NCBI GenBank assembly: GCA_900550645.1
Contig: URTA01000019.1
Span: 1 to 38,804, forward strand
Length of the DNA: 38,804 nucleotides
Direction of reading: 5' to 3'
Origin: an uncultured Porphyromonadaceae bacterium
GTDB lineage: Bacteria > Bacteroidota > Bacteroidia > Bacteroidales > Muribaculaceae
Under the pieces are notes generated by a model. It saw nothing but the letters and a program-made list of their open reading frames with translations, was not told the origin of the DNA and searched no databases. This document shows positions 18,389 through 28,600 of the stretch, piece by piece. Positions within the stretch are counted from its first letter, which is position 1. Each line of letters starts with the position of its first letter. Both the position numbers and the translations under genes were made by a program.

Positions 18389-19234
18389 TTATTTCGCGTT
18401 TTTTTGCTTACTGATTTCGTGCATCAGCTGGCGGTTGAATTTGCGCCGCTCATGGTCGCAGAAGAATCCCCACTTCTGGAAATATTTCAACATATTGACT
18501 ATGTGTATTTTACGCATGCGACATGAGGTTTTGGACTCGGCTCGGTGCGCATGAACTATCGTTGCGCCGGGGTAGTAGACTGTGCGGCTGTAGCGGTGTA
18601 TGCGTCGGGTCAGGTCGATGTCTTCGGGGTACATGAAGTATCGCGGGTCGAACAGCCCGGCTATGCGCAACGCCTCTGTGCGCAGGAGCATGAAGCACCC
18701 GTGGTGGTACGGCGGGTTGATGACCTGTGCCGGGTCGCGGTCGGTGAGGTCGTACCTGCATCGGCGTGACGTGAGCCACCCTTTGGGCAGGAAGCCGCGC
18801 ATGAGCATGTCGAGGGGTGTGGGCAGCGGGTGGCACACGTGCTGTTCGCGCCCGTCGGGGAATGTGGTATGTGGTATGAGCTGTCCGGCTTCGGGGTGCG
18901 CTTCCATGTATCCGAGGCATTTTTCGAGCGTCCCCGCTGCGAAATACACGTCGCTGTTGATGACGAGGTGGTACTGTGTGCCGGCATTGAGGGTGCGCCG
19001 CAGGGCTACGTTGTGCGCGTCGCCATAGCCGGTGTTTGGGTGCGGCGTGTATGTGACGCGAGGCGCGTATTGAGCCGCGAGCTTTTCCGTTGCGCTGTCG
19101 GAGGAATTGTCGATGATATGCACGATGCGGATGCACGGCGCAGCGAGCAGCGCGTCGAGGCAGGTGCGCAGTTCGTCGTCTGCTGTATGGTATGTGACTA
19201 TTGATGCGTCAATTATCGCGTTGTCCATGGTCAT
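18389..19234 (-). CDS. Glycosyltransferase family 2, rhamnosyltransferase-like
   Basis: This 281-aa protein has a GT-A fold. DASIVTYHTADDELRTCL is near the N-terminus, then come IIDNSSDSAT for the nucleotide-sugar site and HPNTGYGDAHNVAL. NSDV (about residues 93-96) stands in place of DxD, and GCFMLLRTEAL is followed by PEDIDLTRRI, with the acidic pair expected to hold the catalytic base. This pattern is typical of WbbL/RfbF-type transferases that add sugars to cell-surface polysaccharide. The start ATG overlaps the stop of the upstream AbiEii-like gene in ATGA; a second in-frame ATG lies 6 bases later (19228). The gene is GC-richer than the two toxin-antitoxin genes before it, so the coupling may be secondary. 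The acceptor and sugar are unknown. Confidence 0.87.
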   Translation of the reverse strand: MTMDNAIIDASIVTYHTADDELRTCLDALLAAPCIRIVHIIDNSSDSATEKLAAQYAPRVTYTPHPNTGYGDAHNVALRRTLNAGTQYHLVINSDVYFAAGTLEKCLGYMEAHPEAGQLIPHTTFPDGREQHVCHPLPTPLDMLMRGFLPKGWLTSRRCRYDLTDRDPAQVINPPYHHGCFMLLRTEALRIAGLFDPRYFMYPEDIDLTRRIHRYSRTVYYPGATIVHAHRAESKTSCRMRKIHIVNMLKYFQKWGFFCDHERRKFNRQLMHEISKQKNAK

Positions 19235-20232
19235 GCGTTTCTGAACAGGTCTTGTAAATGGCGTATGCGTGAAATCATCGTGTCGTATGTTACAGACTCA
19301 CCGCAAATCATCGATGTCTGCATTGCCGCATAGTCGTCGCGCCATTCTTTTTCAACACTGTCTGGAGGTATGAGATTTATGCGTCGCCGGATGTCGGGGG
19401 TATAATCTACTCCATGTATTGAAGTGAAGATTTCCCGGTGATGCCTGATTTCTTCCCATAGCTTGTCATCATGTATTGCGGAGAGTATTTCGGGGACTTG
19501 CATGAGCCGGTCTATGTCATAGAGGTGTCTTGACAATCGGTTGGCCGTTTTGCAGCGTTCAGTCGAGAACAGCTCGTGCAGCAGAAATGCTTTTTCGAGG
19601 AATGTTTTTTGCGGCACTGCGCATTTTATGGTTGTTTCTGCCACGTCTGTATTCAGTTCCGTGTTTTCTGCGATCAATGATGTCACGGTCGCTTCTGTTG
19701 TTGGTTCAAACAATGAGCGTGCTCCTACTTCAAGCAGAACTTCGGGTTGCAGGTAACTGTCGTCAGATTGGTATACAGAGGGATATGTTATGTGTATTTT
19801 GCGAGGCTCGGGGTATGTGTCGTCATTTGTGCCGTCTGGTTGGGGAATTACTTCGCAGAATCGTGATAACCCGTTGTCTGTAAAGATGTTTTGCAGGTCG
19901 GTCACCAGTGTGTCCCTTACGAATATTGATGATGCTTTGCGGAGTTTTTTCAGTTGTTTTTTGGTCAAGTTTCCTCTTATGCCGAACAGTTCGCGGTCGA
20001 TAGCCAGATCAATGTCTTCGCTGAAGCGGTGTATGAGTTTCCATACCTTGCTTAGTGAAGACCCTCCTTTGAAGACGAATTTGTCAGCGTATGGCAGTGA
20101 AAACACCATCTGTAGCACAGCTGTTACCCACAGGTCTTTTTCCACGGCTCTTGGATCGTCAATTCCGAGGCGCAAGGCTGTCTGCTCATACACTTTGGCC
20201 TTTTGCAAGTCTGTCAGTTCCAGAAATTTCAT
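19231..20232 (-). CDS. abiEii: AbiEii/AbiGii-type nucleotidyltransferase toxin
   Basis: This 333-aa protein carries the nucleotidyltransferase core of the AbiEii family, with KGGSSLSK at 55-62 and SEDIDLAID at 71-79 (the paired acidic residues of the active site). Conserved features of the remainder include the acidic SRHLYDIDRLM helix near residue 240. AbiE systems are type IV toxin-antitoxin pairs that can abort phage infection; the toxin is thought to transfer nucleotides to RNA. The start lies 47 bases inside the upstream antitoxin frame and the stop overlaps the next gene by 4 bases, so translation is probably coupled on both sides. The pair is visibly more AT-rich than its neighbours, which fits horizontal transfer. 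Confidence 0.88.
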   Translation of the reverse strand: MKFLELTDLQKAKVYEQTALRLGIDDPRAVEKDLWVTAVLQMVFSLPYADKFVFKGGSSLSKVWKLIHRFSEDIDLAIDRELFGIRGNLTKKQLKKLRKASSIFVRDTLVTDLQNIFTDNGLSRFCEVIPQPDGTNDDTYPEPRKIHITYPSVYQSDDSYLQPEVLLEVGARSLFEPTTEATVTSLIAENTELNTDVAETTIKCAVPQKTFLEKAFLLHELFSTERCKTANRLSRHLYDIDRLMQVPEILSAIHDDKLWEEIRHHREIFTSIHGVDYTPDIRRRINLIPPDSVEKEWRDDYAAMQTSMICGESVTYDTMISRIRHLQDLFRNA

Positions 20233-20836
20233 CGTATGTTTTGTTTATGAGCGTCCTTATCCACCCTGGCATGAGCGGATAATCGGCGATTATATTATTT
20301 TTTGGCGTGGCAGAGAGCAATTCCCGGATGCGCCCCAGCCTTTGTTCTGAAATGTTGTCTTTGCCAAGTGTTTTGAGGGCAAATGTGAGCAAGGAGGCAA
20401 ACTTGCTTGCAAAGGCGAGCCTTTTGGGGGCAACGCGCTGAAAGAGGATGCCCCTGCCATTGTATATCTTGATGCGGCGGGGGCTGCCGTCTGTATAGAA
20501 TACGGCGTTCATCGGAATCTGTGTTGACAGTCCGAGCTGGTTCAGTGCAAAATCGCCTGTTGGAGCTATCTTGCAGCGGTCTCTTTTGGCGATTGCCTCT
20601 GCAATTTTTTCCAGAGAGGGGTAGATGATGCCAAGTCCGAGTTCCTTGTCGATTTCGGGTTTGCAGTATATCCCCTTCGACAGTCGAATCAGCTTGCCGG
20701 ATTTGGCAAGCCGTTCAAAAGCTTTATTTACAGATTTGCTTTCACCGAGATGTGCGAAATCTGCTGAAAAAAGAATTGTTCCGTTCTTCTTGCGCTTTAT
20801 GGATGCAAGTATTTTTTCGTCAAGGCTTTGCAGCAT
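20186..20836 (-). CDS. abiEi: AbiEi-type antitoxin / autorepressor (DUF6088-like)
   Basis: This 216-aa protein is counted from ATG 20836 (MLQSLDEKILASIK). An upstream TTG at 20896 would add 20 residues but lies on the -7 promoter box and is rejected. The N-terminal 60 residues form a winged helix-turn-helix (ILASIKRKKNGTILF, SVNKAFERLAKSGKLIRLSKG). The C-terminal part (APTGDFALNQLGLSTQIP, YNGRGILFQRVAPKRL) matches the AbiEi/DUF6088 antitoxin family. Such proteins neutralise the cognate nucleotidyltransferase and repress their own promoter by binding inverted repeats. A matching repeat sits between the promoter and the start codon here. The 47-base overlap with the toxin gene supports pairing. 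Confidence 0.85.
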   Translation of the reverse strand: MLQSLDEKILASIKRKKNGTILFSADFAHLGESKSVNKAFERLAKSGKLIRLSKGIYCKPEIDKELGLGIIYPSLEKIAEAIAKRDRCKIAPTGDFALNQLGLSTQIPMNAVFYTDGSPRRIKIYNGRGILFQRVAPKRLAFASKFASLLTFALKTLGKDNISEQRLGRIRELLSATPKNNIIADYPLMPGWIRTLINKTYDEISGTDRLAKGQSV

Positions 20837-20853
20837 ATTTGTTGGAGTGTTTT

Positions 20854-20882
20854 TGTCGCATTTTATGTCAAAAGATGCGACA
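20854..20882. promoter_or_regulatory. Inverted-repeat operator of the AbiE operon
   Basis: TGTCGCAT (20854-20861) and ATGCGACA (20875-20882) form a perfect 8-base inverted repeat with a 13-base spacer. It lies just downstream of the -7 box and before the antitoxin ATG, the expected place for AbiEi autorepression. Confidence 0.65.
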
Positions 20883-20893
20883 GTTTTTGGCTG

Positions 20894-20924
20894 CAAATTT
20901 AGTCATTTATTGGCGTTGCTGCAA
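20894..20924 (-). promoter_or_regulatory. Promoter of the AbiE operon
   Basis: On the minus strand TTG (20924-20922), a 20-base spacer and TAAATTTG (20901-20894) match the consensus. The -33 TTG is a leucine codon within the last codons of the upstream RND permease, so the promoter overlaps that gene's 3' end. Confidence 0.75.
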
Positions 20925-23900
20925 GTGGCGTGGACGAATCTTCTCATCGATTGAGCCGAATATGCAGTACAGTGCGGGCAGCAATGCCAGCAGTGCGAGC
21001 GTGCCGGCGACCATTCCGCCTACTACGCATGTGCCGATGGCTGTGTTCCCTCTTGCACCGGCTCCGTGTGCCAGCATGAGCGGCACCATGCCGATTATCA
21101 TCACGCTCGCTGTCATCACGATAGGGCGCAGCCGCACTTCTGCCGCCGACAGTGTGGCGCGGGCTATGCTCATGCCGCCTTTCCGCCGCTTCGAGGCGTA
21201 TTCGGTGAGCAGTATGCCTGTCTTGGCCAACATCCCGACGAGCATGATGAGTCCTGTCTGCATATAGATGCTGTTGTCGATGCCGAATGCAGCTGACAGC
21301 ATGAAGCTGCCACATAGCCCGAACGGCACTATCAGGATTATGGCAAGCGGTATGAGAAGGCTTTCGTACAGGCAGCAGAGGATTATGTATATGAAGACCA
21401 TGCTGACGGTGAGTACCATTGTCGTAGTGTTGCCCTGAGACGATTCCTCACGAGAAAGTCCGCTCAGCTCATATCCGTAGCCTGGCGGCAGCGTCTGTCC
21501 CGCAACTTCGCTGATAGCCTTGATGGATTGTCCAGAACTGTAGCCGGCGGCGGCCGTTCCGTTGATGCGTATAGCCGGGAACATGTTGAAATGCGTGAGG
21601 TATTCTGGTCCGTTGGTCTTGTTGAGCGTGACGTATTCGCTCAGCGGCGACATCGCTCCGTCTATGCTGCGCACATACATGTTTGCCAACGCCCGCTCGT
21701 CAAGCCTGAACTGCGCGTCGGACTGCACCATGACGCGGTAGAGTTTTGTGTATTTGTTGATGTTTGAGGCGTAGTCGCCGCCGATGTACGCGGACATTGC
21801 GCTGAGTACATCGCCCGGCGACACCCCCTTCATCAGGCATTTTGCGGCATCTACCTCGACGGTGTATTGCGGGTAGTCCATCTTGAACGTGCAGTTTACC
21901 TTTGCTATTTCCGGGCGTTTGCCCAGTTCGGTGACAAAAGAGCTGGCCAGGTCGGCAAGTCTGCTGAAGTCCTCGTCAGTGCGGTTCTGCAAGTACAGTT
22001 CAAATCCGCTGCTCGAGCCGTAGCCGCGTATTGTAGGCAGGGTTGCGCAGTTTACGTCTGCATCCTTTATGGAGGCAGTGCGGCGGTATATCTCGTTCAC
22101 CACACTGTCGATGTCATCGCTTTTGCCGGTTCTGTCCGCCCACGTTTTCAGCCTAACTGACAGAAATCCGGCAGAGGGTGTCTGGTTCTGGCGGGCATCG
22201 CGACCGTCGATGCGTGTATGTATTTTTATCTGCGGTATGTCCTTTATTGCCGCTTCCACCTGGTCCATAACCTTAGATGTCTGAGCCAGGCTGTTTCCCG
22301 GGCGGCACTGCACGTTGACATCGATTGTCCCCATGTCCTCCTGCGGCACGAGGCTTGTCTTGGCAGAGGCAATCATTAGGAAAAGTGCGGCTACGGCAAC
22401 AATGGCAGCCGGCACCGCCGCCCGGCGATGCCGCATCAAGCCTACGGCAATGCGCCGATAGCCCGATGCCCAGCGGTTTCGCATGGCAGTGCTGCCGGCA
22501 GTCTCTTTGCGTTTCAGAATCAGGGGGGGAGAGGGCTGGGCACAGCGTCAGCGCGTTGAACAGCGATATGGCTACGGCGGCTGCCATGGTCAGCCCGAAC
22601 TCTTTGTAGAAAACGCCAGCCGTGCCGCTTGTGAAGCTAACGGGTATGAACACTGCCATGAACACGATTGTGGTGGTCGTCAGAGCCGACTTGAGTTCAT
22701 TCATTGCCTCGACGGTGGCTTTGTACACACTGGCGCAGCCTTGGCTGAGTTTTGCCTGCACCGCCTCGACCACCACGATTGAATCGTCTACCACTGTCCC
22801 TATTACGAGTACCAGTGCGAACAGAGTAAGCAGGTTTATGGAGAACCCTGCTGCATACATGAAGGCGAAAGTGCCTATGAGCGACACTATAATGGCAATG
22901 ACCGGGACAATCATCGACCGCCAGTTGCGCAGGAAAACGAACACCACGGCCACTACCAGCAATAGTGCTATGACGAGCGTCTCGACAACATTCCGCATGG
23001 CAGCGTTGAGGAAATCCATTACGCTTGTCTGGCCTTCAAGCACCATGCCTTGCGGCAGGTTGTTCCTGACCTGCTCCTCTACCTTGTCAATTTCCTTTAT
23101 TATCTCATCGGCGTTTGAGCCGGCAGTCTGTGTGATGCTTGCCGACGCGCCGGGCTTGCCGTCGGTGGTACTCTTCAGGTTATAGTCTACAGTCCCGAGT
23201 TCCACCTTAGCCACGTCGCCAAGACGCAGTATGTCGCCGTCCGCCGTAGCCTTGACCACAATGTTGCGGAACTCCTCGGCATCGCTGTAGCGTCCCCGGT
23301 ATTTCAGCACATACTGGCAGGCGTTGTCGGATTCAGCCCCGAGAGTTCCTGTCGGCGACTCAATGTTTTGCGCGGCGAGTGCGTTGTCAATGTCTGCCGG
23401 GACAAGCCCGTATGCCGTCATCTTTGTCGGGTCGAGCCATATCCGCAGGGCATAGTCTGCACCGAAGATGTTCACTTCGCCCACGCCGGGAATGCGCGAC
23501 AGTTGCGGCTCTACGTTTATTTTGAGATAGTTGGCCAGAAATTTCGAGTCATACCGTCCGTCGGGACTGTAGAGGGTGATGAATTTCAGGTTGGAGTTTT
23601 GCGACTTTGTTACCGTTATGCCGCTTTTCGTCACCTCGGAGGGCAGTTTGCCCTGTGCTGATGCTACGCGGTTCTGCACGTTGACCACAGCCATGTCCGG
23701 GTCAGACCCTTGCTTGAAATAGACGGTAATTGTGCAAGTGCCGTTGTTGGCGTCGGTGGATGTCATGTACTACATATTCTCCACGCCGTTTATAGCAGCC
23801 TCGAGCGGCGTGACGACACTTTTCATCACCGTCTCTGCGTTTGCCCCGGTATACGTGGCGCTGACTTTGACTGTCGGCGGCGCGATGTCGGGGTATTGCT

Positions 23901-24000
23901 CTATGGGCAGGTTGAACAGTCCGAGTATTACGAGTATTACGATAGTGACAGACAGCATTGCCGACATTATCGGACGGTTGGTGAAAGTCTTTATGTCCAT
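20907..24000 (-). pseudogene. RND efflux permease (HAE1/AcrB type), one amber codon and one frameshift
   Basis: The 3094 bases would give about 1030 aa, the normal length of the family, if one base were removed. Frame 1 (24000-23770) holds the N-terminus MDIKTFTNRPIMSAML and runs into TAG at 23770-23772 where related pumps have a hydrophobic residue (GVENM-x-YMTS). The same frame continues with TM segments and the proton-relay GTVVDDSIVVVEAV. At a run of seven C on the minus strand (22529-22523) the frame shifts; dropping one C restores PALSPLILKRKE and leads into the C-terminal half with GMLAKTGILLTEYASKRR (relay lysine kept). No membrane-fusion or TolC gene is adjacent. A weak TACCTTTG promoter lies before the start. 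It is most likely a recently inactivated pump; phase variation or sequencing error could explain the homopolymer change but not the amber codon. Confidence 0.88.
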
Positions 24001-24046
24001 GACTGATGCTGATTTTGCCCTTTGCGCGTGGGCTGTTTCGGTGTGG

Positions 24047-24054
24047 CAAAGGTA
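24047..24054 (-). promoter_or_regulatory. Possible -7 box before the RND permease
   Basis: TACCTTTG on the minus strand fits TAnnTTTG, 46 bases before the ATG at 24000. No clear TTG is placed about 20 bases upstream, so the assignment is weak. Confidence 0.4.
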
Positions 24055-24111
24055 GCATGCGAGTTTGTGGAAAATCTGTAGGCCGGCTGCGACAGCGCAA
24101 GTGAGGGATGC

Positions 24112-24146
24112 GAAAAATGCGGCCGGGAGAAAAGTCCCGACCGCAT
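24112..24146 (-). terminator. Terminator at the end of the cobalamin operon
   Basis: On the minus strand ATGCGGTCGGGA and TCCCGGCCGCAT (24146-24135 and 24128-24117) pair through one wobble with a 6-base loop. TTTTTCG follows. It ends the unit whose last gene is at 24171-25601. Confidence 0.8.
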
Positions 24147-24170
24147 CTGTGCTTGTTGCAGACCGGTTGC

Positions 24171-25601
24171 TTATATCTTGATTTTCTTGGTCACGTTGCC
24201 GGCGCGGATTATGTACAGGCCAGGCGCGAGGTTCTGCGAGGGCATCTGCCGTCCGTCGAGTGTGTAGACGTGCAGGTCGGTGCAGCCGTCGGCATATACG
24301 CTGCCGTTCTCGACGCGGATGTCGATGCTGTGGTCGGCATCAGGAGCGGAAACCCCGGCATTTGAGAAGTTGTCCGGAGCGAGAGGAAAAACGGGCAGCG
24401 AGGGAAACCAGTAGTTTGAAATCATTGGGTAGTCACGCAGCTTGTTGCCGTCGGCATCATAGCGGCGGGTGATGTATGTAGGGTCTTGGAATATATGATA
24501 CAGAGAGAGGTACAGCTCGTCGGTCTGCGGATGCACGCGCATCGAGCAGCCGTACAGCTTCCAGTTCTCGGCATCTTCAGACAGGTCGATTATCTTTTTC
24601 GATGTGCGCGTGTCAATGTCAAACTTGAATATCGTCGAGCTGGTGAACCAGCTGTTCTTGCCGCCGTTCCAGTACAGCGTGTTGGTGCGGTAAGAGGCAC
24701 ACAAGCCGTCAGGAGTCCATGCATACCATGAGTTGGCAGGGGGGTAAATGCCGTCGGCCATTGGCACAACTTCTGTATCGAGTGTGTTCGGGTCAATGCG
24801 GACTATGTAGGGGAGAGCCGAGCCGTCACCCTTGGTGTCTTTCGTCACGCTTGCCCATACCGAGCCGTCCTTGGCCACAACCACCGAGCCGATGCCCGCT
24901 TTCTCGGAGACCATGGACATTGGGATTACGTCAGTCACCTTGTCAGCGATGGGGTCGATGACGAGCAGGCCGTACTGCTGGTGGGCAGCAAACACCCTGT
25001 TGCCGGCACGCACCATTGAGCCTGTCTGCCCCTTGTAGAGCGAGCCGGTGGGGTCAGTGTTAGGCTTGTCGTCACCTGCATTCGGGTTTCCTGTGCCCTC
25101 CACGAGTCCTTTCACCTCGAGGTTGTCGAGGTCGAAAATCCAGATGCCATTGCTCGAGGAGATGTAGCCCTTGTGCGCATCAACGCCGACGAAGCCGCGT
25201 CCGTCGCACTGTTTGCCCGAGGGGTCGATGAGCGTGTTTTGGTACAGTATCTTCATGGTCTTGGCATCAGCCACTGTGATTCGGCCTCCGGTGATTGATG
25301 CCCCGGGGTCTTTCTCCTGCTTGGCGATCAGGTAGAATCGGCCGTCCCATATTGCGCCGTACTGGTTGGTGCAGCCGAGTTCCATGCCCGGATTCTCGGC
25401 CTGGATTACACGGTAGTGCCAGCAGTTTTCGTCCTCCTCGTCGGGCAGCAGGTAGTTGACCGTAGAGTTCTGGTGTCCGTACCAGTCTTCGTTGACGATG
25501 AAAACGCCCTTGGTGTAGTCTATGTCAGAGTCGTCCTCCGCGTATGCCGCAGGGGCAAATGCGAGAGACAGCAGGGCTGTGATGAGTAATTGTCTTTTCA
25601 T
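24171..25601 (-). CDS. Secreted DUF5074-type beta-propeller with T9SS tail
   Basis: This 476-aa protein has a signal peptide (MKRQLLITALLSLAFAPAAYA) without a lipobox. A YncE/DUF5074-like propeller (about 30-415) has blade motifs such as GVFIVNEDWYGHQNSTVNYL, GGRITVADAKTMKILY, NGIWIFDLDNLEV and YWFPSLPVFP. A T9SS sorting domain forms the last 60 residues (VYTLDGRQM, APGLYIIRAG). The opening blade and the YWFP element are also in the propeller region of the 1884-aa neighbour. The fold type is that of BtuG, the surface lipoprotein that captures cobalamin for BtuB. It is the last gene of the riboswitch-led unit, 88 bases after the previous gene with a stem-loop between. Corrinoid binding is inferred from context and family only. 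Confidence 0.82.
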   Translation of the reverse strand: MKRQLLITALLSLAFAPAAYAEDDSDIDYTKGVFIVNEDWYGHQNSTVNYLLPDEEDENCWHYRVIQAENPGMELGCTNQYGAIWDGRFYLIAKQEKDPGASITGGRITVADAKTMKILYQNTLIDPSGKQCDGRGFVGVDAHKGYISSSNGIWIFDLDNLEVKGLVEGTGNPNAGDDKPNTDPTGSLYKGQTGSMVRAGNRVFAAHQQYGLLVIDPIADKVTDVIPMSMVSEKAGIGSVVVAKDGSVWASVTKDTKGDGSALPYIVRIDPNTLDTEVVPMADGIYPPANSWYAWTPDGLCASYRTNTLYWNGGKNSWFTSSTIFKFDIDTRTSKKIIDLSEDAENWKLYGCSMRVHPQTDELYLSLYHIFQDPTYITRRYDADGNKLRDYPMISNYWFPSLPVFPLAPDNFSNAGVSAPDADHSIDIRVENGSVYADGCTDLHVYTLDGRQMPSQNLAPGLYIIRAGNVTKKIKI

Positions 25602-25631
25602 AAATTATGGTATGTGTTTTAATGGGAAGAA

Positions 25632-25664
25632 TTGCCGGACCCGGGCATAACCCGAATCCGACAA
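25632..25664 (-). other. Intra-operon stem-loop
   Basis: On the minus strand TTGTCGGA and TCCGGCAA pair (one wobble), continuing inward with TTCGGG/CCCGGG. It sits between the last two genes of the cobalamin operon. Lacking a T-run, it may be an attenuator or an mRNA-processing/stability element. Confidence 0.45.
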
Positions 25665-25689
25665 CCCTTTTCTATGAATGGAGTGTTGC

Positions 25690-28600
25690 TTAGTAAACAG
25701 CAGCTTTCACCTTGCGCTTGCCGTCGGCAGAGCAGATGATGTAGATGCCGTCAGGCACGGTCAGACGCACGCGAGCGTCGTTGCTGTTGGCAGAGAATGC
25801 GCTGACAGCGCGGCCGTTCATGTCGTAAACCATGAAGTCAGTACCCTCCATGTTGAGGATGCGGACTGTGTGGCCTGACACGGTGATGATGCCATTGTCG
25901 GTATAGGCATTGTCAACGCCGGAGATGAGCTCGATGTTGACGGGGATGTCTACGGTAGTGACAACGCCGTTTGACTCAGCCTTGAGCGTGATAGACTCCA
26001 TGCCGAACTGGCCGGGCTTGGCGGTGACAGTAAGTGTCTTGCCGTCGAGCGAAGCCTCATAGATGTCGCTCTCCTCGCTTACGATTGAGAGACGGATGTT
26101 GGCAGCGATGTTGTCGCGGTCGGTCACCAGGTCTGTCAGGTCAATGGTCTTTGCCTCCGGAGTCTGTCCCTCAATGTAGCGGATGTCGATAGGCTCGATG
26201 TCGCCGAACTCGGGAGCATACTTGTCGGGGAATATCGGCATTGCGGGGAACCAGTAGTACTTTTTCATCTCAATAGTCTTGCTGATTTCGCCGGTAGCGC
26301 AGTTTACGAAGTGCAGCCAAGTGTTGCGGTATGCAGACGAGGCGCCGTGGGTAGCCGCGATGAGCAGCTCGTTGGAGCGGTCGTCATAGCGCACTGTCGC
26401 ATACGGAGCCTGGAATGTCTTGTCGTCAACACCGGGGAGGTCTTTCGGGAAGACGTATACAGGCTGGATTGAGCTGATGTCAGTGCCGATTACCCACTTG
26501 TAGTATCCGCTGTTGCCGGAGACGATTGACGCTTCGACACCTGCGCCGAACCAGAGGGCGTTCTCGTTCTTCGCGCCCTGGAAGTTTGTTGAACGCCATG
26601 CGCCCCAGCCGCAATTCACCTTGATGCCGCTGGGCAGCTGAACCTGCTGTGTCACTTCGAGAGTTGCCGGGTCGATGCAGTAGAACATGCCGTTGCCGGA
26701 CGACGGGTCAGTGGATGCCACCCAAACGTTGCCGTCCATTGACTGTGTGATGCCCTGCGGGTTGCCGACAGCTGCTATGCCGTCCTCTCCTGCGTTGGCA
26801 GGGAATGTCTTGATTACCGCATCGGTTTCCGGGTCGATGACGTGCACGCCGGTGGCTTGCTGGATAGCGAAAACATACTTGCCTGCAGCCACCATGTCGC
26901 CGATCTGTCCGTTGTAGGCATTTGAACCGAGGTCAATGCCCGATACTATGTTGCCGAGTGTCAGCGTGTTGAGGTCGAGAGCCTGGATGCCTGTGGTTGA
27001 GCCGAGGTATACCTTGTTCTCGTTCACGCCTACGCAAGCGCGTCCGTCACCGTCGCCCAGGCCGTCGGGTTCGCCGCTGGGGCGGATGTCTGCGCCAATG
27101 TAGTCAAATGCTGCGAGCTTCTTGAGGGTCTTGGCATCAGCCACTACCACACGGCCGCCGCCCTGGCGCGGGTCGCCTCCGTCGTCATGCTGCTTTGACA
27201 TGACGATGAGCTTGCCGCCGTATATCATGCCGTACTGTGAGGTAGCTCCGAATGACTGGTAGGGGTTCTGGCTCTCATAGACGCGGTACTTGATGTCCTT
27301 GTCTTTGGTGATGTAGTTGATAGAGCCGTTGGTGTGTCCGAACCACTCCTCGTTGAGCCAGAGCGTGCCGTCCTGGTAGTTGTCAGCCATTGGAGTGCGG
27401 TCTGGACCGTTGACGATGATGTGGTAAGTGCTTTCCACGCCGCTGCCGTCCTGTGACTTGAAGGTCACGTCACATTCTCCCACCTGGTGTGTCACGAGTT
27501 CGTAGTATTGGCGTGAGGGGTTGAATGCGCGTACAGAGTGTGTTGTTGCGATGTCTGTGTTTGAAATCGCGATGTCGTATGACTGGATGTCCGCATTCTC
27601 CGGCACTACGGTCGGCGCGAGTGCGAGGATATCCAGATATGTCAGGTTGATGGTCTTTGTGCCGTCGCCGAGTACGATGTCCTGCACTGCGTTGCGCAGA
27701 GCTGCGTGGACGGTGATTTCAGTCTTGATGTCGGTGTTGCTCTTGAGCTGTGCAGTGATGACTGCATCGCCGGCGGTACGCTTTACTGAAACCTTGCCGG
27801 TGCGTTTCACTACAGAAGCTACATCGGTGTTGCTGCTGACGAACTCGACATCGTTGAGCGTGTATTCGTCAGTGGCAAACACGAGCTCGGGAGTGAAGCT
27901 CTCGTCGAAGTGTGCGTCATACTCACTGAGAGTGAAGTAGAACGGGCCTACGCCGGGCATCGTAACATTGACGGAAGCAGAGGTGTAGTCTGTTTCCATG
28001 AGGTTGGCTGCCAGAGCCACTTCGTATACGCGGGCACCGAGTGCCGGCACTGTGGCAGTGAATGTAGAGCCGTCTTCAGCTACTGTTGCTTCAGCCTCTG
28101 AATATTCTGCGTCGCTGTTAGTGCGGTAACGTACCTTGATGGTCTTGCCGGCAAACAGTTGCTTGTTGTTTGCTGCGAGGAACTGCTCAGGGAGGTCAGT
28201 CATGTCATAGTTGCCGCTGACATGGCCAGTGATTGTGATGTTGCCTTCGTTTTCGCCTTCACCGAGAGAGAGGGCAGTGTCAGTGAGGTTGAGGCTCTGC
28301 AATGCCGGGGCAGTGATAGTTGACTTGTTCCAGTATGTCTTGGCAGAGTATGTGTCTGCTGTACCTGTGGGAACAACCAATGCGTGGCATACGCTGTAAC
28401 TGGTGGAAGCCCAGACGGTAGAGCCGCAGTAAACGGGGGTGGGCGAGCAGATATAAATCTTCAAGCCGCTGTTGCCGCCTACCATCCAGCTGTTTATGTT
28501 AGTGACAGCTGCCGGCAATACGAATTGCTTGAGTTTCGCGTTCTGGAACGCATTCGAGCCGATGGAGGTGACAGTCTCGGGCAGGTAAACAGACTCGAGG

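Noticed and set aside
20837..20896. TTG start for the AbiEi-like antitoxin
   Set aside because: The TTG is part of the -7 box and would lie upstream of the predicted transcription start; ATG 20836 follows the operator.
23770..23772. In-frame TAG read as a sense or recoded codon
   Set aside because: No sign of recoding machinery or of a special downstream structure; with a frameshift later in the same gene, inactivation is simpler.
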